This document shows positions 32,700 to 44,349 of a stretch of 64,000 nucleotides of DNA, piece after piece. The notes under the pieces were generated by a model. The model was not told the DNA's origin. It searched no databases and was given only the letters and a program-made list of their open reading frames with translations. Positions within the stretch are counted from its first letter, which is position 1, and every line of letters starts with the position of its first letter. The translations under genes and the position numbers were made by a program. Location of the stretch: assembly GCA_963971535.1 (NCBI GenBank), contig OZ020585.1, positions 151,964,103 through 152,028,102 on the forward strand, given 5' to 3'. The stretch comes from Notolepis coatsorum (taxonomy: Eukaryota; Chordata; Actinopteri; Aulopiformes; Paralepididae).

Positions 32700-33735
32700 A
32701 GTTCTGATCCTGATTGTGGATTTTAGGAGGAGACAGCAGGAGACACACACACCACTGAGGATAAACGGGGCTACCGTGGGGGCGGCTACGTGGCGTAGTG
32801 GGCAAGGCGCTCGCCACGAATGACGGAGACGCTGGGCTTGCCTGTTCGAGCCCAGCGCTCCACATTGCTTTCAGTTTAGCTGGTCGTTCATACTAATACA
32901 CATTGGCCGTATTAGGGGGTGGGAAACTGATGGTTGGGGATCGGGCATTGTGGACAGCGACTCCTACAGGTCGGTTGGTGCGCCTGCGCAGTAGAATCAG
33001 GAAGTGTCGGGGGCAGCGTGAGCCTCCCACGCGTTACTCCTCGCCACTGAGAGATCGAGCTGCGCAGGTGAAAAGATGCGACTGCTGTTACCTCAAGTAC
33101 CGGAGGGGACTTGTGCTATGTATGACTTAGTCCACATTGCAGCCGGCTTGTGGGAGGCAAGAAACAGCGTTCGTGACAGGGGAGGGTTGAATTGGATGAT
33201 ACGAAATTGGGATGGGAGAAAATATAGAAAATGGGAGAAAAAGTGGATAAAAAAAAAACGGGGCTACCGTGGACAGGGTGAGCAGCTTCAAGTACCTGGG
33301 GGTCCACATCTCAGAGGACCTGACATGGAAAACACACATAGACTCAGTTGTAAAAAAGGCGAAGCAGCGCCTCTACCACCTGAGACAGTTAAGGAAGTTC
33401 AGAGTATCTGGGAAGATACTCCAGTCCTTCTACTCCGGAGCTGTAGAGAGCATCTTGACTGGAAATATCACTGCCTGGTATGACAACAGCCGAGCATACC
33501 ACGGGTATTGCACTACCAACCCTGCAGGTCCTATACAACAAGAGGTGAAAATCCAGAGCCTGCAGAATAATGAAAGACCCTCACCACCCCAACAACAGCC
33601 TGTTCATGCTGCTGCGGTCAGGCAAACGCCTGCGAGCACCAGTAACGAGGACAGAGAGACTTAGGCTCAGCTTCTTCCCCCAGGCCATCAGAGCCTTGAA
33701 CACTGAACTCTCCACGCACAAGCACACATGAGCAC
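32700..33735 (+). mobile_element. Family-1 LINE, RT C-terminal part, split by a SINE
   Basis: The coding sequence at 32,705-32,779 (LIVDFRRRQQETHTPLRING) continues at 33,256 (VSSFKYLGVHISEDLTWKTHIDSVVKKAKQRLYHLRQLRKF) after removal of the SINE. After about 33,480 the frame decays. The 3' UTR is CA-rich (33,720-33,840). Confidence 0.82.
32780..33255 (+). mobile_element. tRNA-derived SINE (copy 1) with 17-bp target duplication
   Basis: Its 5' part looks tRNA-like (A-box-like GTGGCGTAGTGGGCAAGGCG near 32,791; B-box GTTCGAGCCC at 32,843-32,852). It ends in a short A-run. A direct repeat of AAACGGGGCTACCGTGG flanks it (32,763-32,779 and 33,256-33,272). A second copy of the family lies at 43,881-44,349. 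Confidence 0.88.
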
Positions 33736-34185
33736 ACACACAACACACACACACTGTACATGCTCACACACTAGCAGCCACTTTAACATGAGCACACACA
33801 CACTCATGCTGCACACGCTCACACTATGGACACTTTACAGAAGGAAAGGTCACTTTAAAGGTGACATGCATTATAAATGTAATTTTTCAGTCTCTAGCAT
33901 TGTATTATAGTAATAGGAGTTAGTATCAATGTGTTTTTGTTTCTAAATACCATATTGGCGGATTGCTCTGATTCAGCTCAGATCATTTCCTGCTCCAGTA
34001 AATTAGGCCATCCTGATTTGAAGGCCTGAGTGACGTCACTCAGGCTCAGGGTAGCGGACAGTGATGTGATTGGCTCTGTGGTTGTAGCTAATGCCCGCCC
34101 ACAATCTACCTAGACTGACTACACAGCGAGTGGAAACCACTTCCTCATACTGCAGCAGAGTGAAACCCACCTCTGTATGCACTCT
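33736..34185. other. No gene; CA-rich LINE tail, then unclassified repeat-like sequence
   Basis: The CA-rich 3' UTR gives way to a stretch (from about 33,845) that resembles 36,960-37,740 in outline: a short unique part, a GA tract and CT runs. It contains the palindrome TGAGTGACGTCACTCA at 34,028-34,043. Confidence 0.5.
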
Positions 34186-34228
34186 GGAGGGAGAGAGAGA
34201 GAGATAGAGAGGGAGAGAGAGAGGGAGG

Positions 34229-34280
<52 letters not shown>

Positions 34281-34495
34281 AAAAAAAGACAGGCCGTTAT
34301 TGATAAGGCCCCCTCTCTCCCTCCCTCTCTCTTCCTTTCTTTCTTTCACTCTCTCCCTCTCCCGTCCAGGGGTGTATGCCGCGCGGCAGGTCCCCCCCCC
34401 GCGAGGGAGAGAGTGAAAGAAAGAAAAAAAGAAAGGGAGAGAGAGGGAGGGAGGGAGGGAGGGGGCCTTATCAATAACGGCCTGTCTTTTTTCCC

Positions 34496-34553
<58 letters not shown>
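34186..34553. repeat. Long GA/CT hairpin (inverted repeat)
   Basis: A GA-rich stretch, a unique 26-bp block (34,288-34,313), CT-rich sequence, a short centre (about 34,365-34,400), then the reverse order: GA-rich sequence, the exact reverse complement of the block (34,461-34,486) and CT repeats. The whole could form a hairpin with arms of about 170 bases. Confidence 0.85.
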
Positions 34554-34554
<1 letters not shown>

Positions 34555-35971
34555 GTTCACAGGTTGCTCTGGGGGGCTCAGGGCCCCCTCACACACCATG
34601 CCCACCCCACCACGGCCATTCAAATCTACCTTAATTATTCATTATTTTGCATGTCCAGTCAAGCTGGCATGTCAAATCCACCAGACTTTAATCACAGACA
34701 CCTATTGGTCAAAGGCTGAATACCCGGTCCAGCTGAGCACATATGTGTATACAGTTCAATAGACCAAGTACTGCTGCTTCACTCACAAATCACAAGACAA
34801 GGAAACTGATTAAATCACCCCAAAGTAGTGTATGACGCTAGACTATGGCAATATTTCTGTTCACTGAAAACCACCCAAGCAGACAGTACACAAGTTATTA
34901 CTGATAGATCTACATAATAATGTGACTGACTGAATTGGCTCACAACAGATTTAATTTAATTAATTGGTCATGTCATATGTTTCTGAGGAGCCCAAAGTAA
35001 AAAGAAAACTGTTATCGTGGAGGGCCCCTATGCGCTGAGGGCATGTGCCCAGGTTGCCCATATGGTAGATCTGAGCTTGCACGTGCACACAGAGACATAA
35101 ACAACCACAAAATAAATCATTTTAGCAATAATTGCTGCTTAAGACAGGAGATACTCTCACCTTCTTAAAGGTGATATCCACAATGGACTATTGACCATGT
35201 GTGCACATAATATGTTGGTACAAATGCAGGAAACCACAAATAGTTTGTGGAATAACCGAACTGAACTGCACAAATGCTGTACATTACACAGGAGTATAAT
35301 ACAATTCCTAACAGGGGATCTGGGAGAATAGAATGAAACCTTTTGAAAAGCTAGTTAATTTCAAATATAAAAGTTGCCATATACTATATAGCTACTATCG
35401 TTTCACATGAAACACGGGTGTCACAACACCTTGCAAATCACTATGGGAATCATCGCAAAGAGGAGTTATATCCTTTTTTTTATCAGACCGCCTCTGCTTC
35501 CAGTGATCCATTGTGATGACTTGAGAGCAGCAACCTTGCAGAGATTGGAACTGTTATTCATATCTCCGCTCTTCATTACCAGCTAGAATTACCTTATTAT
35601 TGGCAGTGAAGTGGAACGCCACTGAGATGTGACCCGTGTCACTATAGTAACACATTATCGCTGCTCGTCACCGGAGAGAGACTGATACTGAGCCATCCAT
35701 CCCTGTCTTTCTGTCTGTTGACACAATGTCCTCAGGCATTCACCAAGATGACCTCCTGGCCACTTGGCTCAAATACAATCATACCAATAAGTACAACCCT
35801 TGGGGTCTTTATATCAGACAACCACCCTCTCCCAAATTACATACATAAGAACACATTCTCCATGCAAACTCAATCTACCCAGCAAGTTGTTAATGGTCCC
35901 ATGCATTAGAAATGGCCTTTTCCAGTGTTTAACAATGGCAATTGGGGATTATATCAATGTGGTCTGTGTCG
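34554..35971. other. No recognisable feature
   Basis: Unique-looking AT-rich sequence without credible open frames or clear repeat ends. The block 34,560-34,625 continues directly from the CT repeat. Confidence 0.55.
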
Positions 35972-35975
35972 TTAA

Positions 35976-36952
35976 CACTTTGAGTGCCAGCGACAAGATT
36001 TATCGTTAGTTCATGCCAACCGTTGAGTGCCAGCGACGATAAATCTAGCTTTTTTTTTATTAGCGATTTTAATTCATATTTCATCAATCTAGTCTCACGT
36101 TAGTGCTGCAAACTCTCTCTGAGCTCCATTGGGAAAATACCGCCCCCTATCGTCTCTCCCTGTTGTACTGCACCCCATTGGATTAGACTGAATGAAACAC
36201 ATGGGGGGGGGGGAAATCCAGCTTCCTCATTTTACTTCTTGGGCAAGCCACCTGAGAGGATCAGATTAATTTCCGAGCCCCAAAACAGCGTGGAATACAT
36301 ATTTCCAGTATCCAGCGTTGGATAAATAAACGCAATCGATATTTGGAATGGCGATCAGGAATTGGAATAATCTTTTTGGAGAACTGATCTGAGGTAAGGA
36401 ATCTATTTTACCAGTCTTAGGATAATCAGAACTTTTTTCACAGAGATATCAGCGTGTGCCATATGTGTGTTCAAGTTTCTTTATTAGTTGTCATACAGAA
36501 GTACAGAATACTTTTATACAAAATGCTTCTTTCTGTGTGTGTGTGCGATCAGGAAATAAGAGATTACATTTTTCAGCCCGCTTGTGCATAAGTACACATA
36601 TACTATAATCTAGCGTTTATTTGAAAACGATTAATAAATAGGCCGAAAAATGACAACGTTTTTTTGTGTATTCCAGAATATTCCAGTAAAGGGCGTTTAT
36701 CACAGAATCTTTATATTTTCCTGAAACTTTCAAAAAACGAGAGTTTTTCAAAATGGTATAAAACGGAAATGAACCGATTAAAAAACAACAATGTTGACTG
36801 TAAACAAGTCATTGATAAGCAACGGCCAGATTAGACACATAGCCATAATTTAAGACATAGTTTATGCGTTTGCAAATATGAGAGCTCTATCATTGAAGTG
36901 GACGCCGGCATACGGAGCCCTTTAGTGCTCCGCGTGGCTGGCACTCAAAGTG
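35976..36952. mobile_element. piggyBac-like non-autonomous element (P3), perfect ends
   Basis: Flanked by TTAA (35,972-35,975 and 36,953-36,956). The termini CACTTTGAGTGCCAGC and GCTGGCACTCAAAGTG are a perfect 16-bp inverted repeat. Near the left end is an 11-bp inverted repeat (35,996-36,006 with 36,036-36,046). There is no transposase. It contains a 69-bp LINE tail. Confidence 0.92.
36468..36536 (-). mobile_element. Very short family-1 LINE tail inserted in P3
   Basis: Only the last 69 bases of the LINE tail (GTTCAAGTTTCTTTATTAG onward on plus), flanked by TGTG-type repeats. It is a severely 5'-truncated insertion. Confidence 0.75.
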
Positions 36953-36956
36953 TTAA

Positions 36957-37379
36957 TTATCATATTGACTCATCAGTCTAGTCTCGAGTTCACGAGATCT
37001 TCCCTCACTCAACTAAGCTGTTCTGATTTGACGGTATTGCTGACGTGAATAAGGTACTGATTTGCAGTAACGCCACCTCTATGGTTGTAGCGCATAGTGT
37101 AACCCGACACTTCCTCAAACGGGTTTTGACAGAGAATGAGCGAGAGAGAGAGAGAGGGAGGGAGAGAGATAGAGAGAGGGACCGGCGGGACCGTGCAGAA
37201 GTGTGTGTAAAAATGTGTGTGCGCCATCTCGCTCCCTCGTCGGAGCATTTACACACAAACTTGACTGCGTGTGTGTCGGGGACGCATCTCCCCTCTCTCT
37301 CTCCCTCGTCAGAGCATTTACACACAAACTTGACTGCGTGTGTGTCAGGGATGCAGTCTCTCCTCTCCCTCTCGCTTGC

Positions 37380-37472
<93 letters not shown>

Positions 37473-37735
37473 TGTATCATGCTGTGTGGGTGACTAGCAA
37501 AGTGCTTATGGGCGGAGCCCATCCAATAACAGCCTGAAGTCCTGAGGCTGAAAGATTATGCTTTTGAGTACTTCATTAGAAATATAAAACAATTAATTGT
37601 TTTTGAAAAAAACCTTACAGATGTCTTCCATAGACTCACAGGAATTGTGTAAAGTTGCCCAAATAGTGCAAGGAATAGCAATGCATGTCCCCTTTAAGCA
37701 GTCTTGCTTTTCAACATCACCGTTTGCAAATAGTT
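36957..37735. repeat. Simple-repeat region: GA tract, 67-bp duplication, (CT)n
   Basis: A GA-rich run at 37,138-37,180. A unit of about 67 bp (CTCCCTCGTC(A/G)GAGCATTTACAC onward) occurs twice between 37,231 and 37,365. A nearly pure CT repeat spans 37,385-37,469. No gene. Confidence 0.75.
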
Positions 37736-38572
37736 TCAAGTTCAAGTTTCAAGTTTCTTTAATAGTTGTCATACAGAAGTACAGAATACTTTTATACAAA
37801 ATGCTTCTTACTGTTGCGCTCCAGAGACTGTGCAAGACAAGATAAGTATGAAATAGAATAACATAGTCAAATTAGAAGTAAAAAAAAAATAAAAAATGAG
37901 GTCACAGTGTTCAGTTTAGACATATGTACAATGTTCGATGCAGAATAGACGTAGTTACCATACAATATACAATACTGTGCAGTGTACTAATATACAATAC
38001 TATATAGTGCAAGGCAGAAATGGAGAAATGGGACGAGGTGCAATTTAGGTACAATTCACAGTAGGTGTACGAGTTGTAGTGCAAATCCTTTATCAATAAA
38101 TATAAAGTGTAAGTGTGTTTGTGTGATCTAAAGTGTGGAGAGTGGGTGCTGCAGTGTGTTGTTTGTTTGAGTGAGTGTGTGCGTGTGGGTGTGTGTGCTG
38201 TGTGCATTTGATGGTTGTTGCATAGTGATTATTGTTCGTTTAGCAGCCTGATGGCCTGGGGATAGAAGCTTCTTCTGAGTCTTTCTGTGCTCGCCTTAAG
38301 ACTCCGGTATCGCTTGCCTGACCGCAGCAGTTCAAAGAGGCAGTTGTTCGGGTGGCTCGAGTCCTTAATAATTCTCTTAGCCTTCCCCTTGCACCGCTTG
38401 TTGTAAATGTTCTGGAGGGTGGGAAGCCCCCCTCCAATTGTGCGTTCGGCTGAACGTGTCACTCTTTGTAGTCTGCTACGGTCTTGTGCAGTGCTATTCC
38501 CAAACCAGGAGGTGATGTGATGTTGCCGGTCAGGATGCTCTCTATTGTACATGAGTAGAAGTTCCTAAGGAT
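37736..38572 (-). mobile_element. Family-1 LINE, 5'-truncated 3' part
   Basis: Minus-strand copy with the RT C-terminus (38,552-38,229), a full 3' UTR and the AAAGAAACTTGAAACTTGAA tail at 37,736-37,760 (reverse). It matches 13,900-14,356 plus 15,241-15,424, which proves the L2 interruption there. Confidence 0.86.
38229..38572 (-). pseudogene. Family-1 LINE RT, C-terminal fragment
   Basis: Roughly 107 codons: HITSWFGNSTAQDRSRLQRV, TIGGGLPTLQNIY, HPNNCLFELLRSGKRYRSL and RRSFYPQAIRLLN. This is the tail of a CR1/L2-superfamily RT, after the catalytic part, and it ends at a natural stop. The upstream part is missing. Confidence 0.82.
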
Positions 38573-38639
38573 CTAAATATGAGCATAATTAATTAATGTT
38601 CCCTGACTGAACAATTGACACTGGCTTTACAACAGTCCT

Positions 38640-39118
38640 TTAGAACTGTCCTTAGAACAGACTGTCATCCCCACCTGCTTGAAAAAGTCCTCTATTGTCC
38701 CTGTACCCCAAAAACACGCCAGCTTGCCTCAATGACTATCACCCTGTAGCTCTCACCTCCATAGCCATGAGGTGCTTTGAGAAGCTAGTGAAGGGCTACA
38801 TCTGTGCCTCCCTCCCCAACACCCTGGACCCCCTGCAATTTGCATATCGCCCCAACAGATCCACAGAGGACGCCATACCCCATGTGCTGGACAAGAGGCA
38901 GGGGAACTATGTGAGAATGCTATTTATTGACTACAGCTCAGCATTCAATACCATAGTGTTGTTTTCTGAGGCCCCTCCTCTACTCGCTTTACACACATGA
39001 CTGTGTGGCAAAGCACAACAGCAACACAATCATCAAGTTTGCTGATGACACAGATGTGGTGGGCCTGATCTCTGCAAACGACGAGAGGGCCTACCTGGGA
39101 GAGGTAGAGAACCTGGCT
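38640..39118 (+). pseudogene. LINE RT fragment with internal deletion
   Basis: An RT block ([53 protein letters not shown]) runs to about 38,960. It then jumps, in another frame, to the catalytic segment IIKFADDTDVVGLIS (39,030-39,075). About 50 codons between them are lost. It is the fragment upstream of the family-1 C-terminus and belongs to the same LINE group. Confidence 0.82.
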
Positions 39119-40085
39119 GTTACGGACCCTGTCCTTATGTATGTATATAGAGGGAGTTATGTATGTTATCTGTTGTATATATAGGCATGTTTTGTTTGTT
39201 CTTGTCTTGTCTCCCTCTTGTGTCTACATATCCCCATTCTCAGGTGTCTCCCAGTCCCAGTTGCAGCAGCAGCTGGTCAATCAGCAACTCACCCCAGTGC
39301 AGCAGCAGGCTTGTCAGCAATTAAGCTCCACACCCCTTCATATACCCCATTGTGTGCCGTGTTAGTGAGCTCTCTCGTTCATTGGTTGTGGTAACTATTT
39401 TCTGGTATATTTTGTGGTAGAGCTCTCTCTGTCGTTTGCTATAGAGCCGTGGCTCTTTGGGGGTATATTTTGTAGAGCTGGTGAAGGCTCTGGTATTGTG
39501 TAGAGCTGGTGAAGGCTCTGGTATTGTGTAGAGCTGGTGACGGCTCTCGTATTGTGTAGAGCTGGTGAAGGCTCTGGTATTGTGTAGAGCTGGTGAAGGC
39601 TCTGGTACTCTGTGTTTTTGGTTTAACTCTCATTGTATCTTTTGGTGTTCATTGTTTATTGCACATTTCTGTCTAACCTTAATCCTTTGTATATTTGTTT
39701 ATCACCCAGCCTATGGTGATTGTCTTTCTTTTGTATTAATATTTTGTTTCGCACACAGGGACATTGAGGACATGAAGATACCCTGGGGTCTACATTTTTG
39801 CATCACGTAGGTGACCTGATGTTAAAGACACCACCCTTAGAAGTGAGCACCGCCACCTGTACTTTTAGGCGTCTGCGCCTGTAAGGGGGGTGGGTTTTCA
39901 TTTCCTTTTGATATTTCATTTGGTGCCACTAGGTAGTCCTCGTTGCTCTCTGTGTTGCTGAGTTTTTGTGTTTATAAAAATAAATACTATTATTTTGCAA
40001 ATTGTTTCATGGTTTTGTGTCACTGCACCCTCACCTACCCTGTCTGTGGCCTTGTGTTGCGTCTCCTTACTGGGGTAGGTAACAT
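39119..40085. repeat. Possible solo LTR with minisatellite
   Basis: Starts TGTTACGGACC, just after the LINE fragment, and ends GGTAACA. TGTTAC and GTAACA are inverted ends as in LTRs. It contains AATAAA near 39,980. I found no target duplication, so the call is tentative. Confidence 0.4.
39472..39611. repeat. 28-bp minisatellite, five copies
   Basis: Unit GTAGAGCTGGTGAAGGCTCT plus eight bases, repeated five times with a few changes in copies 3 and 5. Confidence 0.93.
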
Positions 40086-40096
40086 AAATGGGGGCC

Positions 40097-40557
40097 AGTT
40101 TTGGGGTAATCAGATGTTTTTTTCACATATTTCACAACGTGTCTCTGTGCGTGTATGACGTTAGAGCTGACTAGGTCATAGATAATCGATTTTTCAGCCC
40201 GCTTCTCTAGCGTGCATAAGTACACATATACTATCGATAATCTAGCATTTATTTGAAAACGATTCATAAATCAGCCGGAAAATGACAACGTGTTGTGTGT
40301 ATTCCACTAAAGGGCGATTCCTGCGTAATAAAATTTGCAAAACTATACTCGTATTCAAAACGGTATAACACGGAAATGTACAGATGAAAAAACAATCTGT
40401 TTCGTACATGTTGACTGCAAGCAAGTCATTAATAAGCGGAGGGCGTATTAGACACATAATTTAAGATATAGTTAAATGCGTTCACAAATACCTCCCATTG
40501 ACTAAAGCGCTGGCACTCAAGCGATAAATAGCCCACCCCATGCTGGCAATCAAAGTG
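40097..40557. mobile_element. piggyBac-like element (P4), partial
   Basis: Matches the right half of P3. It ends GCAATCAAAGTG just before TTAA (40,558-40,561). The left half is missing. Confidence 0.8.
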
Positions 40558-40637
40558 TTAAGAACTTCTACTCATGCACAATAGAGAGCAGCCTGACTGG
40601 TAACATCACCTCCTGGTTTGGGAATAGCACCGTGAAG
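40558..40637 (+). mobile_element. Short family-1 LINE fragment
   Basis: Encodes NFYSCTIESSLTGNITSWFG-like residues, then stops matching. Confidence 0.7.
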
Positions 40638-42311
40638 TATCTATCATAACAATATAACGTCTCTCTCTGATCGTATAGTGGATTTTTCCCTTCTCTCTAT
40701 GTTGTTGCATTTCAATTTGAATTCGTCTGCAGGAAGTAGGCAGAGATGTTTTGAATAAAACAGCTGTGTTTATTCATTCCAATAAACAGAAACTAAATGA
40801 ATCAAATTAACTGTTGGTTCATGTCTCGTTTTCTATAGTCTCTGTTCTCGAATCGTCTGGTGCCAGCGTTCTCCCGTTTTGTTGTTCCAGGTCATCCCGG
40901 CAACACGAGACGGTCCTTTGTTTGTGCTGGTTGCCCCGGCAACTCTGGTCTTCAGCGATTCCCTGGCGCAGCGCGGGTGCTGGGGATCTCTCAGGATCAT
41001 CTTCCCAGCGTCTGTGTTTTTCCCCATTCCGCTCTCCTGCTTTAAGAACCTGAAGCCACCTCCCTGGTTTCTGCCTCATCAAGTGACCAGGAACATGGCT
41101 TCTCTGATTGGCTGAATTACTTTAGATGGTATCCATTTCGGTATACGTTATCCTGATTCTGAGAAATCACCTTTTAAGGTGATATTTGAGTTGTTTCGGC
41201 CAAGATTTGCTAGGGGAGGCAGGCACTATTTTCACCATTTTCCATCCGCGGTTTACATCAAATCACTTTTCTTATTGATTGCATTGTTTTATAAGGATTT
41301 ACATGTATAGATTACTTTCTGTTTATTAAACTATATTAGTTCCATTCTTTCTCCCAAATTCTAGAGTTGATCCATCCTATTTTGAACAGGGGACGTTTAC
41401 ATTTCCTTAGTTTAACGTAAAGGTACTTTTGCTTTTGATTTTATTAACTTACAAACTAGTAATTATGTCCTAACTTAATTAGACTATTAAGTTAGTCTTT
41501 TCCCTGACTTTGTAGTCAGTATGATACCTGAATTCTCCTAGTCTTGGTTCTATAAGTAACCAAAGAGTATTATTTATTCCATTTTTAACTTTTACGTTAC
41601 CAATTATGTCACTAGGTATATATACCAAGTTCTAATTCTACCCTAACCTATTTTTATTGATCTGCTCCAGTTTATTTATCCTATATAAGTTAAAGTGGTA
41701 TCTTTAGCTTTAGTTTATAACCGTTTATAATCGCCCGGCCATGTGTTTTACCTACTGCCCTCAAGGCCTTCCAGTATTCTGTTGTATTTAAATACAACGT
41801 GGTCTCTCGGGGGTCTGCTCTAACCTAATGACCCCTTCTAATATAGATCCAGTTGGCCCAGACCAACTGACTATTCTTCCAGTGCATAATTTAATCAATA
41901 TTATCTTTAGTTGTTGTTAGTTTAGACATCAAATTGGTATTCTCCTAAAATAATCTATTGAATAACAGCAGAATTGGGCCAGAAATGTATTGAAATATCT
42001 TAATGTTATCCCATAACACGCGTTGTGTCTTCTTGGTTCAGCAGCGCCTCAGTGAACAATCTCCCGTGGAGTTTCTCAGAGGTCCGCTCGGGTCAGTCCA
42101 TTATTTCACATCCCAAGGGGGGTGTTTCATGACCATATATGGATAATCATGCACGAGCATTGACGGTAGAACAAAGAGGTATTTATCAACACGGAGGAGC
42201 ATAGGACCTGTGTACGCACGGTTGATAAATCCCAATATTTATGTGCGTGCACACATTCTAAATTCTGTGCTTACGTGTGGAAATAGAACATTTTCTACGT
42301 CACGTTGATGA
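40638..42311. other. No recognisable gene; unclassified AT-rich sequence
   Basis: A GC-richer block (40,840-41,060) lies in AT-rich surroundings. A G-run before TGTTTCATG (42,115-42,130) looks like a purine tract next to an LTR start, but I could find no second LTR. Confidence 0.5.
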
Positions 42312-42790
42312 ATGAGGGCCCAGGACATTTATATCAAGCGTTGCAGGGCCAAGGCTAAGAGAATAGTCAGAGACTCTAGTCACCCAAACAACTGCCTCTT
42401 TGCACTGCTGTGGTCAGGCAAGCGCTACCAGAGTCTCATGACCAGTACAGAAAGACTCAGAAGGAGCTTCTATACCCAGGCCAATGACTCTATGTAACAT
42501 CAACCCATCCACACACATCCACATGCACACTCACTTAAAAAAAAAAACACTCACCCTAGACACTTTAACACTACACAATATTTGATCTATTCGCACTACA
42601 TCCATACCTCATTTTTGCATTTTGAAGTTAGCATTTTTGTACCTATGTACCAATTGTTTTTACTTAATTGTATTTAGTTGTATATTGTATATTTGTGTAG
42701 TGTTGGGACTTTATTCCTCTTTTACTTACTTTATTGTATGAAGCACATTCGCAGGGGCTCATACAGAACCAAGCATGTCACTGTAATGTA
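42312..42790 (+). mobile_element. Family-1 LINE fragment with 3' UTR
   Basis: Encodes RCRAKAKRIVRDSSHPNNCL and RLRRSFYTQA, then a CA-rich 3' UTR. The copy is 5'-truncated and lacks the usual tail. Confidence 0.8.
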
Positions 42791-43007
42791 CATAATAATA
42801 AATGGGATGTCCCGATCCAATCACGTGATTTTCAGAAGATTGGAATCGGGGGGAGTTTATTTTTATTTAGAATTTGTATCCAATGCTGCAATAAGTGAAA
42901 AGAATAAGCTATATATCCATGTTGGATATCATGGATATACTGTTAAAAAAGCCATATCCATGTTGTATATAATGGATAGTTGGATACTGTTAAATAAAAA
43001 AACAACC

Positions 43008-43817
43008 ATGACTCAATCAGCGCCAGACCCGAGTATAGTTGGGTTTTCATCGATATTTCTTTTATTCGATATTTCCATTCATTACAGGCACACAGACTCA
43101 GGGAATCATCCTGAGAATGCCAAAGTGCAATGCCGGCCGCATCCTCCCAGGTGGCAGTATCGAGCACCCTTTGAAACCTTATATCTTGGTGCGCCCTATG
43201 GGGCGACAGTGGCTCAGGAGGTAGAGCAGTCGTCTGGCAATCAGGAGGTTCCCGGTTCGATTCCCGCTCCTCCCGGGCAGCGTGTCGATGTGTCCTTGAG
43301 CAAGACACTTAACCCCTAATTGCTCCCGATGAGCAGGTTGGCACCTTGCATGGTTGCCTCTGCCGTCGGTGTGTGAATGTGTGAGTGAATGGGTAAAATG
43401 TGAGTAACAAATTGTAAAGTGCTTTGGATAAAAGCGCTATATAAAAAAGCAGCCATTTACCATTTATATCTTGGCTTGTGCAACGTTCAAATGACTCCAG
43501 GCACACTTTTCTTTGTCAGGCGAGTCAAGCGGGCATCCCGATCACATTGAGAATGCATCTGTTGTGGTGGATTATGTTGGCGACACGATGGACACCAATA
43601 CTTGGACTTGCAATCAGACAATTGGAATATTCTTCTTGGGGTACCTCCTAGTGCAAGTCCTAGAAATAGTAGCGTGTCCAGGCGAGAAATTCACATTTTG
43701 CTGCATATCGTAGTTTTCTGGGATTAGACAGGAAAACTCTAAAACTATACTTATATTCACCACGGTATAACACGCGAAAGTATTGATGAAAACATTTATT
43801 CTTTTTCACATATTGAA
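43008..43817. mobile_element. piggyBac-like element (P5), left half
   Basis: Related to P6 in reverse. It contains a SINE (43,190-43,463). It is interrupted at 43,817 by a hAT-bounded segment, and the sequence resumes at 58,889 and ends at TTAA (59,050-59,053). A TTGAAC repeat marks both edges of the break. Confidence 0.75.
43190..43463 (+). mobile_element. Teleost tRNA-derived SINE with L2-like tail
   Basis: A-box (GTGGCTCAGGAGGTAGAGC), B-box (GGTTCGATTCC), a central block common to many fish SINEs (GTGTCCTTGAGCAAGACACT), and an L2-like tail (GCGCTATATAAA). The 11-bp duplication TTATATCTTGG flanks it (43,179-43,189 and 43,464-43,474). Confidence 0.9.
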
Positions 43818-43880
43818 CAGGGCTCGAAATGAACATTTTTACTTGGTAGCACTGGTGCTCCCAACTTCAAAAAGTACAGT

Positions 43881-44349
43881 CGGATGAATGGCACAGTGGG
43901 CAAGGCGCTCACCACTAACGCAGGAGACGCTGGGTTCGAGCCCAGCTCTCTGTGTTGCTACCGGCTGGCCGGCTGTTCATACTAACACAATTGGCAAGTG
44001 TTAGATGGTGGGAAAGCCGGTGGGTGGGGATTGGACGTTGTGGACAGCGACTCCTATAGGTCAGTTTGGTGACGCCGGTACGGCGGAAGCAGGAAGTAGC
44101 GGGGGCAGCATGAGCCTCCCACACGTTACTCCTCGCGACTGAGAGTTCGAGCTGCTGCGGTGAAAATATGCGACAGGCTGCCTCCTCGTGTACCGGAGGG
44201 GACAAGTGATGCAAGGCTTCTGTCCTCACTACAGCCGACCAGTGGGCAGCATAGTCTAGCAACGTTCAAGACAGGGGAGGGAAGAATTGGATACTATGAA
44301 ATTGGGATGGGAGAAAAATAGAAAAATGGGGAGAAAAAGTGGATAAAAT
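43881..44349 (+). mobile_element. tRNA-derived SINE (copy 2)
   Basis: About 470 bp matching 32,780-33,255 along its length, including the B-box GGTTCGAGCCC near 43,933. The flanking duplication is unclear. Confidence 0.82.

Noticed and set aside
32791..32865. tRNA gene
   Set aside because: A- and B-box-like parts lie in a SINE with a long unrelated body and a target duplication; no cloverleaf was found.
39472..39611. CRISPR-like array (28-bp units)
   Set aside because: The repeats are contiguous with no spacers, and the setting is a vertebrate genome; it is a minisatellite.
42115..42130. G-run followed by TGTTTCATG as LTR start
   Set aside because: No matching second LTR or duplication was found.
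43200..43275. tRNA gene
   Set aside because: It is the head of a common fish SINE with an L2-like tail.
42678..43319. 213-codon frame
   Set aside because: It crosses a LINE UTR, a piggyBac-like element and a SINE; chance opening.
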